Shown here piece by piece: positions 1 to 6,984 of a stretch of 9,369 bases of DNA. The stretch spans positions 1 to 9,369 of the forward strand of contig JBKECW010000005.1 in the NCBI GenBank assembly GCA_047975005.1, in the 5' to 3' direction. The number at the start of each line of letters is the position of its first letter. The first letter of the stretch is position 1. Made by a program: the position numbers and the translations under genes. The DNA comes from JBKEAJ01 sp047975005. GTDB lineage: Bacteria; Bacteroidota; Bacteroidia; Bacteroidales; Prolixibacteraceae. The notes beneath the pieces were generated by a model. The model did not search any database. It was not told where the DNA came from and worked only from the letters and a program-made list of their open reading frames with translations.

Positions 1-486
1 ATTCTCGGGCTCTTCCTCAGCATTCAGATGATAAAGGTTTCCGAAGAATACATCAAAACCATGATTTGTAGGCAAAAATTTATCTAAGTCGCCCAAGTGA
101 TTTTTACCAAACTGACCCGACGCATACCCGAGAGGCTTCAACAATTCTGCCAGTGTCGGGTCTTTCTCGGAAATACCATAGTCGTCGCCCGGCATACCAA
201 TTTTATATAGCCCTGTTCTTTTAGGACATTGCCCTGTAATAAATGCAGAACGCCCGGCAGTACAACTCTGCTGACCATAGGCATCTGTAAACAATACTCC
301 ATCTTTTGCAATACGGTCGATGTTAGGCGTTTGATAGCCCATCATACCAAGGTTGTAACAACTGGGGTTATACCAACCGATATCATCGCCAAAAATTACT
401 AAGATATTTGGTTTTTCGCTCTTCTGAGCAGAAACTGCTAGCCCCACTAGTAGTAGAGCGACAGTGGAAAAAATGTTCTTTATCAT
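1..486 (-). CDS. Secreted sulfatase, N-terminal part (runs off left edge)
   Basis: First 162 residues of a type I (formylglycine-dependent) sulfatase, an enzyme that hydrolyses sulfate esters, probably on a glycan. Residues 1-20 form a signal peptide (KN, a hydrophobic core, then SAQ with no lipobox Cys), so the protein should be exported to the periplasm or surface. The metal-ligand pair GDD is at 33-35. The activation motif CTAGRSAFITG starts at Cys75, the residue expected to be converted to formylglycine, and FGKNHLGD carries the active-site Lys and His near 128-130. The ATG at 484-486 is the same start as in the upstream paralogue. By eye the two proteins align without gaps over 162 residues with about 119 identities, so they are tandem duplicates. 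The gap to the upstream gene is 21 nt with no Shine-Dalgarno, suggesting co-transcription. The substrate cannot be told, and the C-terminal half is outside the window. Confidence 0.93.
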   Translation of the reverse strand, partial: MIKNIFSTVALLLVGLAVSAQKSEKPNILVIFGDDIGWYNPSCYNLGMMGYQTPNIDRIAKDGVLFTDAYGQQSCTAGRSAFITGQCPKRTGLYKIGMPGDDYGISEKDPTLAELLKPLGYASGQFGKNHLGDLDKFLPTNHGFDVFFGNLYHLNAEEEPEN

Positions 487-507
487 AATCATTTATATGT
501 TTAATTT

Positions 508-2070
508 TTATTTCCCTTCTCCTGCACTCATAAAGGACTGCAGAATCTCGTCGAGGTTAAATGACGCCGGTTTCTGACGTGGTGGATATTTTGCAAATGT
601 AGATATCATCTTTCCTGCAATATCCTGCGAAGCTGCACCCAAGAACTGTATACGCTCTTCCATCCACGCATAATATGAATTGGAATTATGTTGGGCTCGC
701 TCGAAAGGATCCATTCGCAAATCAAATACTAAAGGCATACGCATCTTAATAAATGGGTACATCCAAACTCCATATTGCTTTGCTTTCTGCTCCATGAAAA
801 CAAGCTTCCATCGGTCGTAGCGCATTGCAACCAATTGTCCGTCGTCATTCCAATAAAAGAACTCTCGGCGTGGCCAGTTTGTTTCGCCATATTGATTTTT
901 AGAAATCTCTTTCTCCCCTGTCAAAAATGGCAACAGGTTGTATCCGTCAAGATGAACGTTGTATGTTCTATTCACACCTTTATAGCCATTGAGTAGCCTT
1001 TCCTTAATATCAGGGATCCCTGCAGCTGCCATAATAGTTGGCACCCAATCGTTGCCAGCTGTGATTTCATTAATTACTCGTCCAGCCGGAATATTTCCAG
1101 GCCATTTAATAATACATGGAACACGGTATCCGCCCTCCCAGTTTGTATTTTTCTCCGAACGGAAAGGTGTTGTCCCAGCATCGGGCCATGTGTTGAAATG
1201 AGGACCGTTGTCGGTTGTATATATAATTAAAGTATTATCATCAACACCCAGCTCTTCAAGCTTGGCAAGGAGCTGCCCTATTTGATCGTCATGTTGCATC
1301 ATACCGTCAGCATAGGTATTAAGTCCTGTTTTCCCATCGTATTCGTCAGGCACACGAGTAACATAATGCATACGAGAAGTATTCATCCAACAAAAAAAAG
1401 GTTTATCGTCTTTCACTTCTCGCTCCATAAAATCCATGGCTGCATCCAAAAACTCTTGATCTACAGTTTCCATTCGTTTCTTAGTCAATGGTCCCGTATC
1501 TTCGACCTTGCCATCTGCGGTGCTTTTTATTACGCCTCGAGGACCATATTTCTTTCTATACTCGGGATTTTTAGGATAATCAACATTCTCAGGAGATTCT
1601 TCTGCATTTAGATGATAGAGATTGCCATAAAATTCATCGAAACCATGATTGGTGGGTAGAAACTCGTTCTTATCGCCAAGGTGATTTTTTCCGAATTGCC
1701 CTGTTGCATAACCTAAGGGTTTTAATAGTTCTGCCAATGTCGGATCTTCTGGCTGTATACCTAAGTCTGCTCCAGGAATACCTACTTTTGTCATACCAGT
1801 ACGCACGGGCATTTGCCCTGTGATAAACGCAGATCGCCCTGCCGTACATGATTGCTCTGCATAATAATCGGTAAAAATAGTGCCTTCGGCAGCAATCTTA
1901 TCAATATTCGGAGTTTTATAACCCATCATGCCACGGTTATTATAACTCAAGTTCCAATAAGCAATATCATCTCCAAAGATAACAAGTATGTTGGGTTTCT
2001 CACTTTTTTGTGCAAACCCAACTAGCCCAATTAATAATAGGACCGTCGTAGAGAGAACATTTTTTCTCAT
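508..2070 (-). CDS. Secreted type I sulfatase (arylsulfatase-like)
   Basis: Complete 520-residue sulfatase of the alkaline-phosphatase-like fold (Pfam Sulfatase, PF00884), a normal length for the family. A signal peptide ends near A20-Q21 and has no lipobox Cys. Visible active-site elements in order: D34-D35 (metal ligands), C75-T-A-G-R79 (formylglycine motif), K128 and H130 in FGKNHLGD, H235 in RMHYV, D287-N288 in TTDNGPH, and K307 just before WEGG (311-314). All the usual catalytic positions are therefore present. Cys75 needs a maturation enzyme (an anaerobic sulfatase-maturing enzyme or a formylglycine-generating enzyme); neither is in the window. It is first in transcription, followed after 21 nt by a paralogue, so the two probably form one operon. 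From memory the text resembles the arylsulfatase group often placed in SulfAtlas S1_4; that assignment and the substrate are uncertain. A sulfated polysaccharide is a reasonable inference. Confidence 0.95.
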   Translation of the reverse strand: MRKNVLSTTVLLLIGLVGFAQKSEKPNILVIFGDDIAYWNLSYNNRGMMGYKTPNIDKIAAEGTIFTDYYAEQSCTAGRSAFITGQMPVRTGMTKVGIPGADLGIQPEDPTLAELLKPLGYATGQFGKNHLGDKNEFLPTNHGFDEFYGNLYHLNAEESPENVDYPKNPEYRKKYGPRGVIKSTADGKVEDTGPLTKKRMETVDQEFLDAAMDFMEREVKDDKPFFCWMNTSRMHYVTRVPDEYDGKTGLNTYADGMMQHDDQIGQLLAKLEELGVDDNTLIIYTTDNGPHFNTWPDAGTTPFRSEKNTNWEGGYRVPCIIKWPGNIPAGRVINEITAGNDWVPTIMAAAGIPDIKERLLNGYKGVNRTYNVHLDGYNLLPFLTGEKEISKNQYGETNWPRREFFYWNDDGQLVAMRYDRWKLVFMEQKAKQYGVWMYPFIKMRMPLVFDLRMDPFERAQHNSNSYYAWMEERIQFLGAASQDIAGKMISTFAKYPPRQKPASFNLDEILQSFMSAGEGK

Positions 2071-2147
2071 AATAAAGTACTCTAATTATTAGTATTAAAA
2101 GTCTATGTCATAATCTTTCTTAGAACCAATATAAACACGTCTTTGTT

Positions 2148-2179
2148 CAAATAATATGCACTTTTTAATTATTTACAAA
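2148..2179 (-). promoter_or_regulatory. Candidate sulfatase operon promoter
   Basis: On the minus strand there is a TTTG (2176-2179) followed after 19 nt by TATTATTTG (2148-2156). This resembles the Bacteroidota -33 TTTG / -7 TAnnTTTG pattern, but with one extra base inside the -7 box. It would give a leader of about 75 nt before the ATG at 2070. No exact -7 match was found upstream of this gene, so this is only the best candidate. Confidence 0.3.
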
Positions 2180-2454
2180 TGCTTAAGATTAGGCATGTTT
2201 TTTTTAACTTTTATCAACCTCGTGTTTTATCTATCATTCTTTCAAAAAAAACATACCAAGATTCAAATTGCAAAACAAACACCGAACAAATACCAATACT
2301 ATATTTTATAAGAATCATGACCTTGTTGTAAGCAAAGGGTCTAAATACCCACAAACCCACTGCTTATTGATAGACAATCACAGAAGATTATCTATATCAT
2401 CAAACCGAATAGAAGCACATAGAAAAAAAACTCAAATTTTATTTCACACTTATT

Positions 2455-2485
2455 TTTGTCCTCTCATTAAAAACAACTATCTTTG
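2455..2485 (+). promoter_or_regulatory. tRNA-Arg promoter, Bacteroidota type
   Basis: TTTG at 2455-2458 and an exact TAnnTTTG box (TATCTTTG, 2478-2485) are separated by 19 nt, matching the -33/-7 spacing described for the primary sigma factor of Bacteroides. Transcription would start near 2490, about a dozen bases before the tRNA. It is the best-formed promoter in the window and supports the phylum assignment. Confidence 0.75.
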
Positions 2486-2502
2486 TGCCACTTAAAATTG
2501 AT

Positions 2503-2576
2503 GGTCCAGTAGCTCAATTGGATAGAGCAACAGCCTTCTAAGCTGTAGGTTCTAGGTTCGAGTCCTAGCTGGATCA
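2503..2576 (+). tRNA. tRNA-Arg (anticodon TCT)
   Basis: The sequence folds as a full cloverleaf of 74 nt. The acceptor stem GGTCCAG pairs with CTGGATC (one G-T wobble) and is followed by discriminator A at 2576. The D arm is GCTC/GAGC, the anticodon arm ACAGC/GCTGT has loop CTTCTAA with anticodon TCT, and the T arm is CTAGG/CCTAG around TTCGAGT. This tRNA reads AGA/AGG. The terminal CCA is not encoded (the genome continues CAA), so it must be added after transcription. It has its own promoter upstream and a long hairpin downstream. tRNA genes are common integration targets, but no integrase or duplicated 3' end is visible here. Confidence 0.97.
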
Positions 2577-2602
2577 CAATAAAGTAAAGGCTACATCTAG
2601 CC

Positions 2603-2653
2603 AACAACAGCAAGTCCTGTAAGACTGAGTCTTACAGGACTTGCTGTTGTTTT
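2603..2653 (+). terminator. Long palindrome after tRNA-Arg, probable terminator
   Basis: The arms at 2603-2626 and 2628-2651 are perfect reverse complements of 24 nt around a single central G (2627). As RNA this gives a roughly 23-bp uninterrupted stem with a TGA loop, ending in TGTTGTTTT. It starts 27 nt after the tRNA and lies before the convergent end of queE, so it could stop transcription from both sides. The T-run is short on the plus side and absent on the minus side. The stem is longer and more perfect than most intrinsic terminators, so a dispersed palindromic element is an alternative. Confidence 0.6.
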
Positions 2654-2762
2654 AGAGAAAGGCACTAGCCCTGCTCTTCCGGTTGCTATTTATTTATAGA
2701 TATCTGACAAATATCAAATAACTAAGAAAGATCCATATCTCAAATTAATTAAAAATACAAGG

Positions 2763-3578
2763 TCATACCCCTTCCGCATCGCCAAACAAACTGACATGAA
2801 CACGGGGACAATATTGCCAATTATTTTCCACCGCCAGCATAAAGGCCTTTTTGAAGCTTTGCGCCAATTCAGCCTCAGTCGAACCAAGAGGCATAACATA
2901 AATATCTCTGTCGGTCCACCCCCTGAGTCGATTTAGAAAGTCCTCTTTTATCTCACGATCTTCAGAGCTGTCTGCCACTACAAATTTCAGCTGAAAGTCC
3001 TTCCCCGTTTCTTTGCAATGGTCAATAATCTTCTGTATAGACATTATATTCAAACGCTTATCGGGACGATGACAACTGTACTGCATAGCATTTTTCAACT
3101 TTGGCGAAATACTGAAAAAGTCGATCCACGGCAATACCTCATCGTCGCTGGTAGTGCCGTTGGTCTCTATCGACACATGGCAACTCAACTCCTCTTTAAT
3201 GGCTTTGCACAGCATTTTCAGTGGCTTGGGCTGAATGAAAGGCTCGCCTCCAGTTACTACCACATGATTGATGTTGTGCAGGTTGTGCCGTAGCGTAGTA
3301 ATAATATCGTTAATCTCCCACTGCTCTCTATCCGATGTATCGAGCGAGGCGTGAGGAGTGTCGCAGGCACTGATAGAGCCATCTTCCAACTTCCAATGGC
3401 AGGACAGATTACAACCTGCCAACCTCACAAACAGTGAGGGTACGCCGACTAGCCTGCCCTCCCCTTGTATCGTGCCGGGCAAAGGCAGCCCTGTTGTCGA
3501 CAACTCGGCAATCCTCTTGCCGTCAGCGTCAAAGAGTATGGGGAAAATTCCCGTTTTTGCTAGATATATTTTTGACAT
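2763..3578 (-). CDS. queE: 7-carboxy-7-deazaguanine synthase (radical SAM)
   Basis: QueE contracts the ring of 6-carboxy-tetrahydropterin to 7-carboxy-7-deazaguanine, the step before QueC in queuosine precursor synthesis. I start it at the ATG at 3576-3578 (271 residues), 7 nt after the queC stop; an earlier in-frame ATG at 3623 would overlap queC by 38 nt and adds residues unlike the family. Visible motifs: TIQGEG (36-41), VPSLFVRLAGC (46-56), cluster cysteines C56, C60 and C72, TGGEP (109-113, SAM binding), ETNGT (138-142) and SISPKL (156-161). The cysteine spacing is CX3CX11C rather than the radical-SAM CX3CX2C, because 9 extra residues lie between the second and third Cys; the following DT is in the normal place. 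Such cluster-loop insertions are known in QueE. It is co-directional with queC, very likely one operon. Confidence 0.93.
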   Translation of the reverse strand: MSKIYLAKTGIFPILFDADGKRIAELSTTGLPLPGTIQGEGRLVGVPSLFVRLAGCNLSCHWKLEDGSISACDTPHASLDTSDREQWEINDIITTLRHNLHNINHVVVTGGEPFIQPKPLKMLCKAIKEELSCHVSIETNGTTSDDEVLPWIDFFSISPKLKNAMQYSCHRPDKRLNIMSIQKIIDHCKETGKDFQLKFVVADSSEDREIKEDFLNRLRGWTDRDIYVMPLGSTEAELAQSFKKAFMLAVENNWQYCPRVHVSLFGDAEGV

Positions 3579-3585
3579 TCTCGTT

Positions 3586-4272
3586 CTATGATAATGCAGG
3601 ATCTGCAACTCCTGCTTCGGCAAAGGCTTTTGCTCTTAGATTGCAACTGTCGCACTTGCCACAGGGCGTTGTCTGCGGCGCATAACAGGTATGAGTGTAT
3701 TTATAATCAACTCCAAGCTCAACACCTAGTTTTATCTCTTCCGACTTTGTCATATTGATAAAAGGAGCATTCAGCCTGATAGGCTTATTGTCGACTACGG
3801 CACAGACTGTTCCTTGATTAACCGCATTCTGCATCGCAGCTATAAACTCCTCTCGGCAGTCTACATAGCCCGAATAATCAACCTGACTGACACCAATAAA
3901 GATATCCTGCGCTCCTACAGTCTCTGCAACAGATGCCGCCAATGATAAAAAAATCATATTGCGAGCCGGAACATAAGTTGTGGGAATACTTTGTCTGTTT
4001 ATATCGCCATCCTCTACGGGAATATTACTGTCGGTCATTGCCGAACCTCCCCACAAACTCATCTGCATGTCAAGGATAAAATGCTTCTTCACGCCCGTCA
4101 GCTCTGCCTGCTTCTTTGCCTTTTCCAACTCCACCACATTTTTTTGTCCGTAGTTGATGGTCAAAGCATATAACTCAAAGCCCTGCGACTTTGCAAGATG
4201 CAACGCCGTCGTAGAGTCTAAGCCTCCAGACAATAGCACTACCGCCTTTTTGTTGTTGTTTTCTGTGTTCAT
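3586..4272 (-). CDS. queC: 7-cyano-7-deazaguanine (preQ0) synthase
   Basis: QueC is a cytoplasmic ATP-dependent ligase that turns 7-carboxy-7-deazaguanine into preQ0, using ammonia and two ATP. The 228-residue protein has the normal family length. The PP-loop ATP-binding motif SGGLDS is at 15-20, and TYVPARNM is the conserved substrate-region motif. The C-terminal zinc site has C196, C204, C207 and C210 in the pattern CX7CX2CX2C. It is followed by queE after 7 nt, consistent with a two-gene operon for consecutive steps; queD, queF and tgt are not in the window. The ATG at 4270-4272 is only 5 nt after a perfect -7 promoter box, so the mRNA may have little or no leader. There is therefore no room for a preQ1 riboswitch from that start. 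Confidence 0.97.
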   Translation of the reverse strand: MNTENNNKKAVVLLSGGLDSTTALHLAKSQGFELYALTINYGQKNVVELEKAKKQAELTGVKKHFILDMQMSLWGGSAMTDSNIPVEDGDINRQSIPTTYVPARNMIFLSLAASVAETVGAQDIFIGVSQVDYSGYVDCREEFIAAMQNAVNQGTVCAVVDNKPIRLNAPFINMTKSEEIKLGVELGVDYKYTHTCYAPQTTPCGKCDSCNLRAKAFAEAGVADPALS

Positions 4273-4277
4273 GGCTG

Positions 4278-4285
4278 CAAAGATA
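4278..4285 (-). promoter_or_regulatory. queCE -7 promoter box
   Basis: The minus strand reads TATCTTTG, an exact TAnnTTTG match, five bases before the queC ATG. No TTTG or TTG is visible about 19-21 nt further upstream, so the -33 element is weak or missing. If used, transcription starts at or within a few bases of the start codon. Confidence 0.5.
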
Positions 4286-4392
4286 ATAATTCGGTGGTAG
4301 ATTTTGGGATAGGTACTTGTAGAGATAAAATGGCAACTAAAACATTTACCTAAAATTCATATTGACAGTCCCATTAGGCTTCCATTTTTTCT

Positions 4393-4400
4393 TATTTTTG
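4393..4400 (+). promoter_or_regulatory. pgk -7 promoter box
   Basis: TATTTTTG matches TAnnTTTG exactly and predicts a start near 4404, giving a leader of about 25 nt. The TTG nearest upstream (4362-4364) is too far for the usual 19-21 nt spacing, so the -33 element is unclear. The 156-bp spacer is shared with the divergent queC promoter. Confidence 0.5.
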
Positions 4401-4428
4401 TGTCAGCAAAAAATTAAAATTTAAAATA

Positions 4429-5616
4429 ATGAATATCTCCAATTACAATTTTTCAAACAAAAGAGCTCTTATAAGAGTGGATTTCAACGTGCCTCTAAAC
4501 GAAAACCTTGAAATCACTGACGACACAAGAATTCGTGCTGCCGTGCCGACGATCAAGAAAATTATCGAAGGCGGAGGTATGCCTGTCATCATGTCGCACT
4601 TAGGACGACCAAAAAACGGTCCCGAAGATAAATTCTCACTTTCTCATATTACAGGAAGATTGTCGGAACTGCTTGGCACTAAGGTAAAAATGGCTCCCGA
4701 CTGTATAGGAGAAGAAACTGCCAAAATGTCGAAAGACCTAAAACCCGGCGAGGTACTAGTGCTAGAAAACCTACGCTTCTACAAAGAAGAAACTGCCGGC
4801 GACGCGGAGTTTGCAAAAAAACTTGCCGCAAACGGCGACTGTTGGGTAAACGATGCTTTCGGAACGGCTCACAGGGCTCACGCCTCCACTGCCGTTATTG
4901 CTCAGTTCTTCCCTAATGACAAAATGTTTGGACTGCTCGTCGAAAGCGAAGTTAACAGCCTTGAAAAAGTAGTGTCCAATCCTGCTCGCCCACTAACTGC
5001 AATAATGGGTGGCGCTAAGGTGTCTACAAAGATTACCATTATAGAGAACATGCTTAACAAAGTTGATAACCTGATTATCGGCGGAGGCATGATTTTTACA
5101 TTCGTAAAAGCTATGGGTGGAAATATCGGCTCGTCGCTTTGCGAAGACGATTATCTAAAACTTGCTAAAGAAATTATCGAGAAAGCTAAAGCTAAAGGCG
5201 TTAACTTGATTATCGCTGATGACTGTGTGGCTGCCGACAAATTCGATAACAACGCTAACACAGAAGTTTGCTCAGCTAGTAAAATCAAAGACGGATGGCT
5301 TGGTCTTGATGTCGGTCCTGACACAATCGCCAAATTCAAAGAAGTCATCAGCAACTCCAAAACAGTTCTTTGGAACGGTCCCGCAGGTGTTTTTGAAATG
5401 GATAAATTCGCTGCCGGAACAATAGCCATTGGCGAAGCAGTGGTCGAAGCTACCAAAAAAGGAGCTTTCACCCTAGTTGGCGGTGGCGACTCTGTTGCCG
5501 CTGTAAATAAATTCGGTTTTGCCGACAAAGTGTCGTACATCTCTACCGCAGGTGGTGCAATGCTAGAGTTTCTTGAAGGCAAGGAACTTCCGGGCATAGC
5601 TGCCGTGAGGAACTAA
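4429..5616 (+). CDS. pgk: Phosphoglycerate kinase
   Basis: This cytoplasmic glycolytic enzyme transfers phosphate between 1,3-bisphosphoglycerate and ADP, giving 3-phosphoglycerate and ATP. The 395 residues match the usual bacterial length and all parts are present: RVDFNVPL (16-23) and SHLGRP (56-61) for phosphoglycerate binding, ENLRF and NDAFGTAHRAHAS in the N-domain, GGAKVSTK near the hinge, WNGPAGVFE and GGGDS (351-355) for nucleotide binding, and STAGG (372-376) near the C-terminus. The ATG follows an A-rich leader with no Shine-Dalgarno, as is usual in Bacteroidota. It stands alone, with its own promoter box upstream and a clear terminator 41 nt after the stop, and is not clustered with other glycolysis genes here. 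Nothing in it looks unusual. Confidence 0.99.
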   Translation: MNISNYNFSNKRALIRVDFNVPLNENLEITDDTRIRAAVPTIKKIIEGGGMPVIMSHLGRPKNGPEDKFSLSHITGRLSELLGTKVKMAPDCIGEETAKMSKDLKPGEVLVLENLRFYKEETAGDAEFAKKLAANGDCWVNDAFGTAHRAHASTAVIAQFFPNDKMFGLLVESEVNSLEKVVSNPARPLTAIMGGAKVSTKITIIENMLNKVDNLIIGGGMIFTFVKAMGGNIGSSLCEDDYLKLAKEIIEKAKAKGVNLIIADDCVAADKFDNNANTEVCSASKIKDGWLGLDVGPDTIAKFKEVISNSKTVLWNGPAGVFEMDKFAAGTIAIGEAVVEATKKGAFTLVGGGDSVAAVNKFGFADKVSYISTAGGAMLEFLEGKELPGIAAVRN

Positions 5617-5657
5617 AATACTCTTTCTCGCAAAGAGAAATAATATCATAACTTGAA

Positions 5658-5690
5658 GGGGGCGTCCAAAAGGACACCCCCTTTTTTTTT
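5658..5690 (+). terminator. Intrinsic terminator of pgk
   Basis: GGGGGCGTCC (5658-5667) pairs with GGACACCCCC (5672-5681) through one C-A mismatch around an AAAA loop, followed directly by nine T (5682-5690). This is a textbook rho-independent terminator for pgk. It sits 4 nt beyond the stop of the convergent lipoprotein gene, but on that strand no T-run follows the stem. A smaller hairpin, CTCTTT with AAAGAG, lies just before it at 5621-5637. Confidence 0.92.
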
Positions 5691-5694
5691 CTGC

Positions 5695-6105
5695 CTACTC
5701 GCTCTCCTTTACAAATTTCTTGTCAGAGTTTCCGTCCCTTGGTGTAGTATTCTTCCATTCCATCTCACTTGATGTCAATTTGAGAATATAATACTGCCCC
5801 GTACACACACTATCCATATCATATAGAGTTATCACAGCGTGGTTGAGACTCACAAGGTAGGTCATGTCGACAGTTGTATCCCTATCGCTAAGAGCATCGT
5901 GGCTATAAATAGAGCAGCTTTTATCACTATTAAATGTGTACTCCACATAGCCGTCGACTGCTAGATTTGGGTCGTCATTATAGACAGACCATTTCCCCGC
6001 CAGACTGTTTATATCGACCCCCTCATCTTCGCTGCATTGGCACGACACAAAGCCGAATACAGCACTACATAATAATAAAATCACTAATTGTCCTTTTGTC
6101 TTCAT
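5695..6105 (-). CDS. Small lipoprotein with lipocalin-like domain
   Basis: A 136-residue lipoprotein. Lys-containing start, a hydrophobic stretch at 7-21 and lipobox FVSC give lipidated Cys22; C24 two residues on is an alternative. The acidic SEDEG after it is typical of Bacteroidota lipoproteins sent to the outer membrane or surface. The mature part begins with LAGKW (35-39), followed by alternating beta-strand-like segments (YVEYTF, SCSIYSH, AVITLY, YYILKL, MEWKN). LxGxW plus a short beta-rich body is the pattern of the lipocalin-like domains common in small Bacteroidota lipoproteins; that family call is by pattern only and the ligand is unknown. It lies 32 nt after an outer-membrane-type gene on the same strand, so co-transcription is likely. 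It ends facing the pgk terminator. Confidence 0.8.
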   Translation of the reverse strand: MKTKGQLVILLLCSAVFGFVSCQCSEDEGVDINSLAGKWSVYNDDPNLAVDGYVEYTFNSDKSCSIYSHDALSDRDTTVDMTYLVSLNHAVITLYDMDSVCTGQYYILKLTSSEMEWKNTTPRDGNSDKKFVKESE

Positions 6106-6137
6106 ATGGTTATAATTTTGAATTTTCAGATATCAGA

Positions 6138-6749
6138 TTAACTCCTTCGTTTTCTTAGGAGTCCTAACATCTGCCCTACTCCAATTCCATAATACGTTCT
6201 GTCTTTATTTATCTGCAACATAGGCGAAACTGTTAAGCCCCAAACTCGTGTTATAGGAAATTCTATTTTTGGGTTTATTATCAGACTCACAGTCTTCTGT
6301 TTATCATAATTCCATGTATAATTCTCCGTCAAAACACCATCACCTACTTTTTTCCAATTCTCCGGCTCTTCAATAATTGTGTAAGCCAATCCGACAGACA
6401 AGTTTGCCCTGATGGTTCCGCTTGGGTTTAATTTATAAATCCTCCCTACCCCAATCTGAAAACCATTTAGTTTGTCGTAAGTCTGTATGAGTCCCAATGA
6501 CAGAATTTCTATGGGCGCACCCACAGTATAGTCCTCAGGCTGAGATTTTGCTTTTCGTGTGTTAGCAATATATCCAAGTTTGAAAGAGTATTTCTCTTTG
6601 CAGACATAATTCAAGTTCAAATCGCAGCCAAAATAGTTACCAATATTTCCTTCTGCACTAAGATATATAGCATTATTATCTCCAAATTGAGCCTTAGCAA
6701 TATTTATACTAAGCATTAGCAACAGCGTAGCGAGTAAACAAATCTTCAT
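6138..6749 (-). CDS. Outer-membrane beta-barrel-like protein, unknown function
   Basis: I place the start at the ATG 6747-6749, giving 203 residues, because MKICLLATLLLMLSIN followed by AKAQ is a clear signal peptide with cleavage near A20-Q21. The open frame continues 43 codons further upstream, but that part has no signal and looks like spacer. The mature part is made of alternating amphipathic strands (AIYLSAEGNIG, CDLNLNYVC, YSFKLGYIAN, GFQIGVGRIY, RANLSVGLAYTII, TVSLIINPKIEF, GLTVSPMLQIN, YYGIGVGQML), typical of a small outer-membrane beta-barrel of about eight strands. I do not recognise the family. It probably forms a unit with the downstream lipoprotein (32 nt gap). The region upstream has only a weak promoter candidate, TTCTTTG near 6790-6796 on the minus strand. 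A structural or binding role in the envelope is inference. Confidence 0.75.
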   Translation of the reverse strand: MKICLLATLLLMLSINIAKAQFGDNNAIYLSAEGNIGNYFGCDLNLNYVCKEKYSFKLGYIANTRKAKSQPEDYTVGAPIEILSLGLIQTYDKLNGFQIGVGRIYKLNPSGTIRANLSVGLAYTIIEEPENWKKVGDGVLTENYTWNYDKQKTVSLIINPKIEFPITRVWGLTVSPMLQINKDRTYYGIGVGQMLGLLRKRRS

Positions 6750-6908
6750 GGTATTTTTTTTTAGTTTACATTTATAAGACGATGTAATGCAAAGAAGGTT
6801 GCGTAGCTCAAAAGAAAAAAGTAAATCCGCTGAGATTTCAATATTGCAAAACCAAATTAAAACTTTCTCAAATATCAATATCTAGCGTATAGCATCTATG
6901 CGGGTTGT

Positions 6909-6984
6909 CGTCATTGCGAGCGCAGCGTGGCAATCTGTTCCTTGTCGGTAGAAATTGCTTCGTCTCAAGCTCCTAGCAATGACG
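6909..6984 (+). repeat. CATTGCGAG-type palindromic repeat, full copy 1
   Basis: A 76-bp unit starting CGTCATTGC and ending GCAATGACG, so its ends are inverted repeats. It aligns without gaps to the copy at 7607-7682, with about five differences. One of these breaks the outer stem (CTAG instead of CTCG). The unit can fold as an outer stem plus an inner GCAAT/ATTGC stem. From memory, similar CATTGCGAG repeats recur in many unrelated bacterial genomes; no protein product is expected. Confidence 0.85.

Larger units (their letters stand above)
2071..2502. other. Intergenic spacer between divergent sulfatase operon and tRNA-Arg
   Basis: This AT-rich spacer of about 430 bp separates the leftward sulfatases from the rightward tRNA. 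It contains the candidate sulfatase promoter near 2148-2179 and the tRNA promoter at 2455-2485. The middle (about 2200-2450) shows A- and T-runs but no repeat, hairpin or protein that I recognise. A 75-codon open frame at 2268-2495 has a composition typical of chance translation and overlaps the tRNA promoter. Confidence 0.6.

Noticed and set aside
2268..2495. 75-codon plus-strand open frame before the tRNA
   Set aside because: Its composition looks like chance translation of AT-rich spacer, it overlaps the tRNA promoter, and it has no domain or signal.
2503..2762. Integrated element at tRNA-Arg
   Set aside because: No integrase, no duplicated tRNA 3' end and only housekeeping genes follow.
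3579..3623. Longer queE starting at the upstream ATG
   Set aside because: It would overlap queC by 38 nt and add 15 residues outside the family pattern; the ATG at 3578 follows the queC stop by 7 nt.
4362..4367. TTGACA as a classic -35 box for pgk
   Set aside because: The spacing to the TATTTTTG box is too long, and Bacteroidota promoters do not use this element; probably chance.
4273..4428. preQ1 riboswitch upstream of queC
   Set aside because: The likely start site is at the ATG, and no preQ1-type stem with an A-rich tail is visible in the divergent spacer.
5151..5597. 148-codon minus-strand open frame inside pgk
   Set aside because: It is fully antisense to an unmistakable pgk and has no features of its own.
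6750..6878. 43-residue N-terminal extension of the beta-barrel protein
   Set aside because: The extension would bury a clear signal peptide beginning at the ATG at 6749.
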